Positions 31,441 to 42,079 of a stretch of DNA of 64,000 nucleotides are shown piece by piece. A program made the translations under genes and the position numbers. Each line of letters starts with the position of its first letter. Position 1 is the stretch's first letter. Source of the DNA: Hirsutella rhossiliensis (taxonomy: Eukaryota > Ascomycota > Sordariomycetes > Hypocreales > Ophiocordycipitaceae); assembly GCF_020360975.1 (NCBI RefSeq), contig NW_025408677.1:124001-188000 (forward strand), written 5' to 3'. The notes below the pieces were generated by a model. It was not told where the DNA came from. It ran no database searches and saw only the letters and a program-made list of their open reading frames with translations.

Positions 31441-33994
31441 ATTAACTGTACACCAAAAAGTGGATCAACTGTGGCTGGGTCAGGCGCAGTGCCGATGCCG
31501 CTAATTTTGGTGCGCCCATTCCCGGCCGGCCAGCTGGCCAGTTCGTGATGCTTGCGTAACAACATCCTGTAACCGTAACTATCAGCAATACCATCAAAAC
31601 TGAAGCTATTCGCACCGCGTTTCTGCCCTTACGAGCCCGAATCATGGAGTCGCTTACGAAGACACTATTCCCGACCTTCCAGGCCGCGATGGAAGCCGCC
31701 GATACCGTTGCTGAGGCTGAGGCTACGCCCTACATTCGAACATCGAAGCGGGATAACGCTGGCCAACGCAAGTCTGCACTTGTTCGTTGTATCAAGGCCG
31801 GCCCCTACGAAAATCGGAAGGATAAAGCTGCTCATATCTCTCGTCGTCGCCTCAATACAGCAACCCAGAAAACAGACTGTGAATTTCGCCTCTCGTTGAA
31901 GGAAAAACGCGGTTACTGGACTATCTCTTATCTTCACGATGTTCACAATCATCGCCTTGTTGATGACCCGATGGTCTTTCCGAAGTACCGGGCGCTTGTT
32001 ATCCAGAAGTATCGCGACGACATTATCCGGAAGTTTAATAACAATACCCGGCCGACCGATATTGCTGGCGAGCTTCGTGACCTGGTTCACGACGATCCTC
32101 GTTTAGCCGGTATCACGGCTCAAGACGTGAGTAACGCCTTGGCTAGGCACCGTCAGGAAGAACTAGCTGGCCGTACGCCTCTTCAGTTTCTCTACGACCG
32201 GCTAGATAAGTCCGACTTCTTTCATCGAGATAGTCGTGATCCCCAGGGCCGGCTAACTGGGCTATTTCTCGCGCCTCGTGCTACCTTCCATCGATGGCGT
32301 CAGCATCACGATGTCCTCGTCCTCGACTGTACCTACAAGACGAACCGATTCAATATGCCGTTATTGAATATCTGCGCGGCCACTCGAGATAACAAAACGT
32401 TCTCTATTGCCTCTATCTTCTTGAACGGCGAGACCGAGTCCCATTACTATTGGGCTATCTCGTTGCTGCTAGTCCTTTGCGAGAAGGAGTCGATCCCATT
32501 TCAAGGGTCACTGTCACGGACCGAGATACTGCGTTGCTTAAGGCGTTAGATAGCTTTCGCGAGCTTCAAAACAGTACTAACCTTCTCTGCACGTGGCATA
32601 TTAACCAGAATGTCGTTGCGAAATGCAAGCAATTTTCCCTAAGGCATCAAAAATCGGCAATCGAGTCGTACGGGCCCCGGCATTCCAAGCGTTTCTACAA
32701 GAGTGGAACGAGATCGTCAAGTCACAAGATGTGAATAGCTTCAACGAACGTTTACGCCAATTTGAGACACCAGGCCGCCACCCGCTTGCAGCTATACAAT
32801 ACTGTTGCAATACGTGGCTAACGCCTTGGAAGGAGAAGTTTGTATCTTGTTTCGTTAATCAATATCGCCACTTCGGGCGTACAACGACCTCGATCGTCGA
32901 GGACTTCACTCTCATATGAAGAAGTTCCTTTGGTCCTGTACGGGCGATTTGACGACCGTTTTCCAACGATTCGAACGCTTCTGGGGCCATCAGGCTGCTC
33001 AGATCACAGCGATAGAGAATCGAAACCTCCACAAGATATCAACGTTCTCCCTACAGGCGCCGTATATGCCGATCCGCGAGCGAGTATCGTCATATGCGTT
33101 AAAGCTACTAATAGATGAGCATCGCAAGATCCTCTAGACCCCGAAGTCAACGGGCCAAACCGCCGCCAGGTCAATGTCCTTGTAATTGGGCTACTAGTCG
33201 AGGGCTACCGTGCTGCCATCGAATCTTCGAGTCTATCAACACCAATACCTCCCTTACACTCGACGACTTCGACCCATTTTGGTATATTCCGATCGATACA
33301 AGCGCTCAGGGCACAAGCCCTACTCGGGCACCATACGAGCCACAAGTTATCAGGGCTGAGGCCGCCCCAAGGGCTCACTCAACCTCGAAGAGTCACGGCG
33401 GTCAAGAACAACGCGGCGGGATCCCTCACATCACGAGATCGCTGAACGGCATGAGCGGGGTGAGGCTATACGACTGCCTCCTCCTCAACGGCACCAGCGG
33501 CGATGACGGGTACGGTAACGGCCGCGATGACTTCAACGGAACGAGGGCTGCGGCACATCGAGGAAAACGGCGATACGTACGAGGCAGGCACACGGATGCA
33601 ACGGGCGTATCAACAAGCCGGGCGTCAAACGCCAGTCTCTGATGATGACGATCAGCCGGTACGGCGGGAGACCCAAGACTGCATCTTCGTCGCCGGCCTC
33701 ACGGACGATGCCGCCCTTGAGGATGTATGGGATCAATTGGAATCACAGTTAGATGAAGCGGATCAGGCACGTAGTGCACTCGAAGAAGGAGGCCTGTTGT
33801 AAACACCAAAGAATAGTCTCATCAGCATAGAAAGCGCAGTACGAATAGCTTCAATTTTGGGTGCCTTATCGTTGAAGGAGAACTGTTACTACCTGGCTCT
33901 ACTTATCGTAGAGAATGTGTGCATACAAATTGGCGGTATCGGCCCTCTTCGGCCGTCAGCCACAGTTAATCCACTTTTTGGGTGTACAGTTAAT
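31441..33994 (+). mobile_element. MULE A (Mutator-like element), decayed
   Basis: Imperfect TIRs of about 45 bp (ATTAACTGTACACC, then AAAAAGTGGAT-AACTGTGGCTG) at 31441-31485 and 33950-33994 enclose a MULE transposase on the + strand. No 8-10 bp target duplication is seen. Confidence 0.75.
31644..33802 (+). pseudogene. MULE A transposase, several frameshifts
   Basis: ATG at 31644, and the first 287 codons are open: a FAR1-like zinc domain (C...C...HDVHNH), GRLTGLFLAPR and the first catalytic Asp in VLVLDCTYKTNRF. The frame shifts near 32505. Then VTVTDRDTAL (second Asp), LLCTWHINQNV, TTTSIVE (the Glu) and a SWIM-type C-GLPCCHRI motif follow in other frames up to the end near 33802. It is about 60 percent similar by eye to the intact MULE B protein. 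Confidence 0.85.
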
Positions 33995-34021
33995 GAAAGT
34001 GGGTGGATAGATAACTTGGGC

Positions 34022-34111
34022 CTAGTTAAAAGGCCACCCCGTCACGCTAAACGGCCACCCAAAAGTGGGTCAACTGTGGCTTGGTCGCCGCGCAGCGCCG
34101 ATGCCGCAAAG
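34022..34111 (+). repeat. Left TIR of MULE B
   Basis: Exact reverse complement of 36702-36791. Confidence 0.92.
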
Positions 34112-34241
34112 GTTCGTGAAGCCGCAATTGAAGCGGCAAAGTGAAGCTGGCCGTGATGCAAATTCAAGTACGTAGGGCCATGTTCTTGGAGTCGTAGAAA
34201 ACACACTTCCGTCAATTCAAATGCAGCGGTAACGCCGGTAG

Positions 34242-36563
34242 CTATAGTAGACCCTCTGCACACAATTCCTGCTGTATAGACTCCTCCTCATCCACCTGCC
34301 GGTCCATCTCGTTAAAATCGGCTAAAGGGTCGTCTTCATCCTCTATATCCTCACCTCCTTGACGAATTGAGGATATCGGCATTGGCTGCGTGGCACAGCG
34401 AATCGTGCCCTGCGTCTCGCCCGGGTCAGTAAGCTCATCGTCAGAGTCAGGCGTGCGGCGTACGGCACGCTGATACGCTCGTGGCATAGCTGTGCCAGGC
34501 TCGTACGAATCGCCATTGGCTTGAAGGTATTCCAACCCCCGTTTTGTCACATCAGCAGCGCTGCCGGCGGTGTTGACGGTAGCAGCAGCAGCTTTCCCTC
34601 CAGCCTTGCCCCCAGCCTTGCGCTTCTTGCTCGTAGCCTTCGTCTTCGTACTTTGGAGAGCCGCCGGCGCTGTGGACGACGGCGGCCTTGTGGCCTTGCT
34701 GCGTTCGTCGGATTCCGCGATATTGTGTGCTGACGGCTCTCTCCGCGTGCCGTTACGACCTCCTGCGGCCTCGAGGTTCAATGAGCCCTTGGGCCGGCCT
34801 TTCCCGCGCATAGGGAGTGGATCGTGCGGAGCATCGTTAGGGCTTGTGTCCTGCCACCTCTGGCGATGCCAGAACTCGTCAACGTCGTTCATTTCGAAGG
34901 GAACGGCGGCGGCGGCATTGAGCCGCTTGAAAATATCGTGACGGCAAGGGAGGCCAAGACTTGACTTGAAGCCGCACTGATGAAGAAGATCACAGCGGCC
35001 GGGCGGCGGCTTTGCTTGGTCGTTTGAAGCGGCATCCCTTGCCACAGCGCGGTATTCGCCCCCTATCTTCTGGAGCGCCCAGTTAGAGAGGTTTGGCCGG
35101 ATCTTCGCCAAGATCGGTCTAATTGTAGAGGTTGATGTCTTATGTATGGCTTTTTGCTGTGTATTGAGGATCTCAGCCGACTGGTGACGCCAAAAGGCTT
35201 GGAACCGTCGGAAAACGGAGGTCAGGTCGCCCGTTGAGGACCAAAGGAACCGCTTCATTGTAGAATGTAGGCCCTCCACGATAGAGGTCGTCGTATGCCC
35301 TAGGTGACGATAACGGTCAACGTAATACAGCACGATTTTTTCCTTCCAGGGCTCGAGCCACGTTTTAACCGCATAATCCACTGCTGCCTGTGGGTGACGG
35401 CCTGTAGCAGTAAATTCCCGTAGTCGCTGATTGTAGCTTGCCTCGTCAGGGGCATTGACGAGGGCATGCCACTCCTTGAGGAAGGCCGTGAACTGAGGGG
35501 CCCGGATAACGCGGTTCCCTTCCTTTGTTGCCTTAGGGAAGTGCGGCCTGCACTTCGTAAGAACGTTCTTGTTGACGTGCCAGCGGCAGAGTAAGTGAAT
35601 AACGTGCTCGAGTTCTGGGCAGCTAACGAGGGCATTCATGAGGGCAAGGTCACGGTCTGTGACGATGACCCGTGGCATCGGGATTCCTTCCTCTGCTGCT
35701 AGCTCGAGCAGGCACTGCAACGCCCAGCGGTATTGCGGTTCTGCCTCGCCGTTGAGGAAAATAGAGGCCACTGAGAAGGTCTTCCTCTCTGCTGTAGAGC
35801 CGCACACGTTGAGGAGAGGCATGTTGAAGCGGTTGGTCTTGTATGTGCAGTCCAAAAGGAGGATATTCGCGTACTGCCGCCAGAGCTCAATGCCGCTACG
35901 CGGTGCGATAAAGAGGCCGGTCAGCCGGCCCTCTTGGTCACGTGTATCCCGAAAGAAGAAGTCGGAGGTATTGAGTTGATCGTAGAGGAATTGAATTGGC
36001 GTGCGGCCGGTGAGCTCTTGGAGGCGGTACGAGGCAATGGCATTCCTCACGTGTTGCCCAGTGATGCCAGCGAGATCCGGATCCTCGTGACAGAGGCCAC
36101 GGAGGTGCGAGGCGATGAGGAAAGGCCGTAGGCCGCAGTTATATAGGTGGGTGATATGTCCGTGGTGCCTCCGGATAACCTCGGCACGATACCTACTATG
36201 TGTGATAGCAGGAGTAAATTCGTGGTTATGGGCTTCCCCTAAGGAAGAAGGCGCTACGACCCAGCCGCCCGGGTGGGTGGACTTGGAGGCCGAGCTATTG
36301 GCCTTCCTCACGATGACGCGGAACTCGCACTTGGTCTTTTGAGTGCTGGTCTTGCGGCGACGCTTGGATTCGTGGGCGCCCTCGTCGCCTTGATCCTGCC
36401 AGTGGCGGCCCTTTGAGCATCTCAAGAGAATCCATCGTGGATTGGCGGCAGAGGGCTTCTTCGTACGCACGGCTAAGGCAAAGCCTTCCGCCCGGGCAGC
36501 AGCGTGGCAGGCGGCGATGGCATCCTGGTGGGATTCGAATTGGAGGGCGTAGACGGCTTCCAT
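34242..36563 (-). CDS. MULE transposase, full length (773 aa)
   Basis: A single open frame from ATG 36563 to a stop at 34242. Residues 1-115 form a FAR1/WRKY-like zinc domain (C49, C79, H112, H114 in GEAHNHEF). The RNase H-fold core has D238 in LLLDCTYKTNRF, D303 in VIVTDRDLAL, the MULE signature CRWH at 326-329 and E430 in TTTSIVEGLHSTMKRF, so the DDE triad is complete. A SWIM-type zinc motif follows near residues 525-545 (SSLGLPCRHDI). The C-terminal 200 residues are basic and then acidic with low complexity, including a Lys-rich stretch that could be a nuclear signal. The length is normal for fungal MULEs. No introns are needed. It would cut and join MULE B ends in the nucleus. Confidence 0.93.
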   Translation of the reverse strand: MEAVYALQFESHQDAIAACHAAARAEGFALAVRTKKPSAANPRWILLRCSKGRHWQDQGDEGAHESKRRRKTSTQKTKCEFRVIVRKANSSASKSTHPGGWVVAPSSLGEAHNHEFTPAITHSRYRAEVIRRHHGHITHLYNCGLRPFLIASHLRGLCHEDPDLAGITGQHVRNAIASYRLQELTGRTPIQFLYDQLNTSDFFFRDTRDQEGRLTGLFIAPRSGIELWRQYANILLLDCTYKTNRFNMPLLNVCGSTAERKTFSVASIFLNGEAEPQYRWALQCLLELAAEEGIPMPRVIVTDRDLALMNALVSCPELEHVIHLLCRWHVNKNVLTKCRPHFPKATKEGNRVIRAPQFTAFLKEWHALVNAPDEASYNQRLREFTATGRHPQAAVDYAVKTWLEPWKEKIVLYYVDRYRHLGHTTTSIVEGLHSTMKRFLWSSTGDLTSVFRRFQAFWRHQSAEILNTQQKAIHKTSTSTIRPILAKIRPNLSNWALQKIGGEYRAVARDAASNDQAKPPPGRCDLLHQCGFKSSLGLPCRHDIFKRLNAAAAVPFEMNDVDEFWHRQRWQDTSPNDAPHDPLPMRGKGRPKGSLNLEAAGGRNGTRREPSAHNIAESDERSKATRPPSSTAPAALQSTKTKATSKKRKAGGKAGGKAAAATVNTAGSAADVTKRGLEYLQANGDSYEPGTAMPRAYQRAVRRTPDSDDELTDPGETQGTIRCATQPMPISSIRQGGEDIEDEDDPLADFNEMDRQVDEEESIQQELCAEGLL

Positions 36564-36701
36564 CGTTGCGGCGTCGGCGGCAGCAGATTGCGAAAAGCTT
36601 CACTTTTGAGACGGTTGCAATACGTTGTGTTACGCGGTTGTAGGAGACGAAAATCTGTTGATGTACGCTATGCTACGTAGGGCTCTACGGAGATGCCCAA
36701 A

Positions 36702-36791
36702 CTTTGCGGCATCGGCGCTGCGCGGCGACCAAGCCACAGTTGACCCACTTTTGGGTGGCCGTTTAGCGTGACGGGGTGGCCTTTTAACTAG
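36702..36791 (-). repeat. Right TIR of MULE B, transposase promoter side
   Basis: Exact partner of 34022-34111. The transposase ATG lies 138 bases inside, so the promoter is probably in or next to this TIR. Confidence 0.92.
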
Positions 36792-36880
36792 TACGTATGT
36801 CAATACACATCGGAATAAGGGGATCACACAGCTAGGTTCAAGATGTATGTTCTATTTCTAAAGGGTGCAGCCTGAAGGGG

Positions 36881-37040
36881 CTATTTATACCCGAGGTCTT
36901 TAGGGACTTCTGGGGACCCCTGAGTAAGTGCTCTACCCACGCATAGGTGGCTGTGCTCACGCATAAAGGGTAGTCTTCCTTACTGAGGAAGTCCTCATGC
37001 GTTCCTTCTACATAGGCCAGGAATCCCTTCATATCGAGGC
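36881..37040 (-). repeat. LTR-like sequence with TATA box, copy 2 (inverted)
   Basis: Inverse counterpart of 31220-31416. TATAAATAG on the - strand at 36881-36889. The pair brackets both MULEs. Confidence 0.6.
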
Positions 37041-38421
37041 TGCCCCAGTCCACCGACAGTATCGTAGCATTTCCGATTCTCTGTTGTCGCGAAATTTCGC
37101 CTCTTGCTGATCGGTTACATCGTCGTTTCTTTCGCGGCCAATCTGTCTCAACGACACGAGGCAGCGATATGGCCATTATTGCCCAATCTCCTGGCAACGC
37201 CGTGACGCGAGTATTCAATGCCCTGTTCGATCCTGAACTTCACTACGGCGAGGGCGACGATATGCCTTATAGGTAACTACTGAGCTGTCGCCACGAAGTC
37301 AGCTCCTGCATCTGCCCTAAGTCTGCACTGGCGTCTCCCAAATATGTAGTCCAGTTCATTTGGGCGATCTCTAAACTCGTCTTGTCGCGAAGCACTGTTG
37401 CGATTGAACTTACTTCTATTCAATTCTGTCTGACAGCTCTCAACATATATATACGGTACATAGTGGCACGTCCGTGCCACTATCCAGTGACTCACCACTT
37501 GTAAGTGCTGCCTAAACATGTCTTGGTCCATGTCTCATACCAAGTCAACAAGCACGTCTGAGATCTTGAGCTCGGGGTGACCATAAGGGGTATACAGCTA
37601 AGGGCCCCGACAGGCTAGATCGTAAGGCAGCCTGCAAAGAGTTCTGAGACTGCAGAAAGCTATTAGGAGACCGCATTAGGCAGCCACATAGGCTGTAGAG
37701 AGACTGCATATACGGGGGAAGCTGAAAGAGCCCTCGGCGACTAGGGAAAGTCAGTATGCAAAGGGGGGGGGGGGCTGGGGAAAGGAGCCCAGCCCCTTAG
37801 ATAATATGCCTATACAACTGAAAAGGGGATATCAATAGGGAACCAAGGGATATAAATAGGGAGCCTAGAAGAGGGCATTGCAAGAGGACAGACAAGACGG
37901 AATACAACAGAACACACCTATTATTAAAACAATCAATGCCCACTTGCATGCTCTCTTCGTGAGACGTCTTGGGAAAAAGATGGACGTAATATTCAGCTCA
38001 GCTGCTCAAGTAATAAAATTAATAATGGAAGCTGGGTTGAGACATGACGCTGCAGAAATCTTAGCTGCCTCACTAGCTATGCTGGTAGGTAGGGTACTTC
38101 TAGACTATCTGGGACAAGCTCTGGAAGTGTAGGCATTGCATATTTGGAGAGAATAGACAAGTCTCACATGATTGGCATCACGTCCGTTTCTGCAGCGATT
38201 AATGGGAGAAGAACGGCTGTCGCGCCACATCCGAGGCTTTTGCAGCTTTGACTTACACTTAGTTAGCGCCCCCAGGGGTAAGCCAACGGGTATACGTAAG
38301 GGGCTCCAGGGACTTGTTTAAGCAGCAAACGCAGCAAGGATCCTCCCTGACTTTGAAGTTCATCGCCCGCAAATTATACCGAGTCTTCTAGCTTTGGCCA
38401 TTACTCCCTTAAGCTACCAAC
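37041..38421. other. No recognised gene
   Basis: Contains a short hydrophilic + frame (about 37100-37275), a run of 12 G at 37763-37774, and a TATAAATAGGG box near 37850. An 84-codon frame without known domain follows at 37878-38132. The TATA box and the following leader could be a further LTR or promoter, but no second copy proves it. Confidence 0.5.
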
Positions 38422-39735
38422 ATGGCCATCAAGACCACTGAACAGGGCCAATCAATCCTATTTTTTGGCATAGGAGACCTACGAGTGCGAAGATTCTTAA
38501 TGATGCAAGTTCTCGTCATCTTATTCTTCTCTTCCTGTACAGCACTCCTATCCTCCTTGTCAGCAATGAATGCTTGGGCAATACCCCACGCAGCTACCAC
38601 GGTCACCAAGCATCCATCACCTATCATGAGTCGCCGTACCAACGATACCTAAGTTCCACTGCAAACAACCTACAGGCACCAGTTCAAGATGCTTCTGCGG
38701 GTTCTATTGCGCTATTGTGCGCCGATGTCTGGTTTGCTTTGGGTTCCATCGCCGCTATCGACGCATTCTGGATTGTGGCAACGTTCAACCGCACCTTAAT
38801 AAAAAACTGGCATTATTTTGTTAGCTTACGCATGATGGCGATAGCATCCGTCGCCTCGTTTGTTTTCTATTTGACAGGGAAAGAGACTTCAGCAGGCTAT
38901 ATATTCCAGCATCCTGTATTCGCCTTACTCATATCTTTGGCTGTATATCTGCTTTTCGGCCTCACCCTTCAGAAGTTGCACAAGCCCCCGCCAACCACGG
39001 CTGTAAACGCGCACTTTGGCTCTATTCAAGAGTACAGTGCTAGAGTATGTGCGTCAGCATGCGGATGGTGGCCTGCGATACAGGCCACGGTGGTTATCGG
39101 AGCTCTTCCTGTGCTACTCACTGCGGTCATGCCTCAAAGATGGTCAACCATTGTGCCATTGGTGGCCATTAGCTTCGAGGTAAGAACATTGTCTCCCCGG
39201 GCCCGACTCCTTTCCTACCATAACAAATTCACTTACTGGACAGTTTGATCTAACTTCTGCGTAGTCGATTTTCCTTGCATTCAAAAAAATGGGCAGAGGC
39301 CCCGAGTACACCATGTGTGGCGGTACCTTCGTTCAAGCTGTGACGTGTACTCACTGGGGGCTTCCTCAAGCGATGGCGAACCCACGTCTGGCCCTTCCTG
39401 CATGGGTTTTCTTGGTCTTGCTAGTGGCTGGACGTCTGATATTAGATCTACACATGTACACGGTTTTTCGCAACTATCCCGAATTCTTATGGGCACACAA
39501 GCGAGTACTCTTATCGACCAAAAGTCTGGTGAGTATTTGTGTCGGCATGCTGATTATAGAATGCCTGGGATGTCCAGTGGTCTCTTACTTCAAGTTGATT
39601 GTGGTGCCTACATGGTACTCACTAAGTGTCCTGGGCGTTGCGGCGCCTGCGTCATATGGCCTTGCCGTGAGTAAGGTGAAGGTGATATTGTCGAGAAGAA
39701 GGGTCCAAGACTTGAGCTTGAAGCCTGACAGCTAG
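38422..39735 (+). CDS. Multi-pass membrane protein of unknown function (two or three exons)
   Basis: ATG at 38422 starts a hydrophobic segment (FLMMQVLVILFFSSC). A frame change by an unresolved intron or a one-base indel near 38575-38640 leads into the main frame, which has further hydrophobic spans around IALLCADVWFALGSIAAI, IASVASFVFYL, VFALLISLAVYLLFGL, IQATVVIGALPVLLTAV and, after the intron, FLVLLVAGRLILDL, VSICVGMLIIECLG and YSLSVLGVAAPASYG. The intron at 39180-39264 has GTAAGA, a CTAAC branch site and CGTAG, and joins phase 0. The protein ends at TAG 39733. About seven to eight membrane spans are visible but no family is recognised. With its intron and coherent frame it is a host gene, alone between transposons. 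Confidence 0.65.
39180..39264 (+). other. Intron of the membrane-protein gene
   Basis: An 85-nt intron, GTAAGA...GATCTAAC...CGTAG. It joins the reading frame exactly. Confidence 0.85.
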
Positions 39736-40217
39736 CTGAAGGTGTAGGTACGAGAGGGGAGGAGACAGGGAGGACGTGGCATGCTGACGTGGGGAGAGGG
39801 GAACCTATGCTTTAGTGAGTCAGCAAGGAAGAAGATGAAAGACTGAAGAGAGGGCAAGGGCCATAAATGGGAGAATGGTACAGCAGAGAGGGAGCAGAAG
39901 AATAATGAAGACATGACCCTAAAAATTATGCCCTCTGCCTTGCTCTCTGTCACAAGTAACTGGAAGATGCCATGTATGTGAGGGTTATATAGAGTCAAAT
40001 TGGCCTTAACCACTGCCCAAGTCAAGGGGACAAAGGTCCCAGTTATATACACAAGAATGGTGCCCCTGTAGATAGGAGCCTCGCAAAAGCCCCTAGGCCG
40101 GTGTTTTCAGCATACAACCAGCTCCTACTAGGGATAGGCTTTCTGAAAGCTTACCTAGCTAGAGCAAGAAAGACAGACTTAGAAGGGTGTAGGTATGGCT
40201 CGTCCAGACATACTGCC
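39736..40217. other. No gene recognised
   Basis: Purine-rich sequence downstream of the membrane-protein gene. No domain in any frame. Confidence 0.6.
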
Positions 40218-40371
40218 TGTTACGATCAAGGCCGATATGGATAACCAGAAGGGACTTGGAAGAATAGTTAATTATCGACTTCTTAAGGAAGAAGGGAAGA
40301 GGAAGAGGAACTGAAGAAAAGGAGGAAGCGGTCTATATACGTAACGGTATGTGGAAGTGGATACCGTAACA
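40218..40371 (+). mobile_element. Solo LTR (154 bp) with perfect 5-bp target duplication
   Basis: Begins TGTTACG and ends CGTAACA, flanked on both sides by CTGCC (40213-40217, 40372-40376). The 5-bp duplication fits Gypsy-type integration followed by LTR-LTR recombination. Confidence 0.85.
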
Positions 40372-40477
40372 CTGCCTCACACCTTATTCTTAGTTGTAAG
40401 AACTACACGAAGGAGAGAAACCAGCTAAGAAAGGCCCTAAGAGGGCAGCCGCTAACCCTTCCTATTCTCTTTACAAC

Positions 40478-40666
40478 TGTGACGGCCTAGCACCGTCACA
40501 CCCCCTTACATGACCCACATGTTGTTGGGCCAACGGCCCACACGTACGGAAGGCATATTTAGGGAGAGGACACCCAGTTGTATTGTTCGGTTCTCCTTTC
40601 TCTTCTTCAGAGCAGAATCTTCGTAATAGAGTCCACAGCCTTCTGGCTCAGTCCGTGACCGTCACA
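40478..40666 (+). repeat. Putative 5' LTR of Gypsy element 1
   Basis: Begins TGTGACGG and ends CGTCACA (189 bp), placed 342 bases before the gag start. No 3' partner is in the window, so the boundaries rest on the terminal inverted bases. Confidence 0.6.
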
Positions 40667-40812
40667 CTATTCTGCTCTCAACCACGCCATCGCTGCCGAG
40701 CGATTCATAAAAACGCCACGACTTTACCCCATGCCAAGACTGCGCTCGGCCGGCCCACTTGAACAGGACACGGCCCTCCATAGATCGCAGCTCCCACGAC
40801 CCGTCTTACCAA

Positions 40813-40950
40813 GCATCGAAGACCAAGACCAAGACCAAGAGTCCAAGACCAAGACCAAGACCAAGACCAAGACCAAGATCAAGACCAAGACCAAGACCAA
40901 GACCAAGACCAAGATCAAGACCGAGATCAAGACCGAGATTAAGACCAAAG
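40813..40950 (+). repeat. Hexamer tandem repeat (AAGACC) in the Gypsy leader
   Basis: About 20 degenerate copies of AAGACC with AAGATC and GAGATC variants. In one frame it reads as a Lys-Thr repeat open from 40731 to 40982. It lies between LTR and gag. Confidence 0.85.
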
Positions 40951-41008
40951 AAACAGTTCAGGGACCATCGAATCGCACATAACCATCCAGGAAGGACAGG
41001 GACCTAAA

Positions 41009-42039
41009 ATGGCTGACAGCACCAATCAGGAGGGCAGCAGCGGCTTGTTCACCGAATTGTCTCCCGAGCAGAGACAGCAATTAACCGACCACATCAGCCG
41101 AGAAGTGGCCCGTTTGGTCGCCCAAGTACGAGTGACCGAGCCAAGAGACAGCCAATATGGTGAAGATGAAGTCAGCACACCAGGCCAACGGGAAGGAACA
41201 GCCTTTGACGACCGCGAAGAATTCCGGCCGTCAGGATATGCGGCCCTTTTAGCCTTCCGGAGATATGAGTCGATGGATGGCACCAACCCAAACTATAGAG
41301 AGGGACGGAAACGTCGGGAGAGAAACCCACCATGTTCTCCGGCGAAGGACTCCCTCGTTTGAAAGCTGGATTAAGCAAGTAGAGGGCAAGTTCGAGGAGG
41401 ACAACGATACTTTCGCCTCTGAGAAGACGCGGATCAACTTCGTGATTACGCGTCTCGAGGGCGCCGCGTATAAGACCGTAGAAGGACGCCACCACTCGCT
41501 GACTCGGCCTTTCACAACATTGGCCGAACTAATCCAGGTCCTCCAGACAGCGCACACAAACCCAAACAAAGGCGCCGACGCCCGCGCCCAGCTGCGTGTC
41601 TGCAAATACGATTGGAAGAAGGACTTCAATATTTTCTTGGGAATTCAACTCCATGTACGAGGCGGCGGGTACCAACCTTCAATGCAGAAACAGACCCTGT
41701 GGGACTCTCTTCCTGCGCCGATCAACCAAGCGGTGGTCGAGAGGGTCTACGATACGAAAGTGCGCTACGAGGACTTCTGTGAGTCAGCACAGCACCAGGT
41801 GTTCGTGGCCCGCCACAACTTTTGAACGTCGCCGCATCAATAACCTGTGCTACCGGTGCGGAGAATCTGGGCATATCGCCCCATTCTGTCGCACCCGCAA
41901 CAACAACACCCGGAAAGGCAGCCACGAAGACCGTGGAGAGCAGCCGGCCCCAGTCAGCGCAGCGACAACCAACACCGCCACGGGCAAGGGCAAAGTTTGC
42001 GACCCAGACTCGAGCAGTTCGGAGTCGGAAAACGAGTAG
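41009..42039 (+). pseudogene. Gypsy element 1 gag, two frameshifts
   Basis: Starts at ATG 41009 (MADSTNQEGSSGLFTEL). The frame shifts near 41330 to SFESWIKQVEGKFEED and the capsid-like region (INFVITRLEGAAYKTVEG, SLPAPINQAVVERVY), and again near 41820. It then reaches the zinc knuckle CYRCGESGHIAPFC and a Ser/Glu-rich end at TAG 42037. Protease and polymerase should follow but are absent, because Helitron sequence begins about 40 bases later. Confidence 0.85.
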
Positions 42040-42079
42040 GCCAGGACAAAGTCTCGTTCCTGGCCGACTTGGTGCCTTG

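Larger units (their letters stand above)
34022..36791 (-). mobile_element. MULE B, apparently intact
   Basis: A 2.77-kb element with perfect 90-bp TIRs (34022-34111 and 36702-36791), outer end CTAGTTAAAAGGCC, and one uninterrupted transposase gene. No target duplication is visible: the left flank ends TTGGGC and the right begins TACGTA. It is the least damaged element in the window. Confidence 0.92.

Noticed and set aside
34521..34941. + strand frames opposite MULE B
   Set aside because: Antisense of an intact 773-codon gene, with no motifs.
40759..41007. Arg-Pro-rich protein read across the hexamer array
   Set aside because: It is the second frame of the AAGACC repeat, with no conserved sequence outside the repeat.
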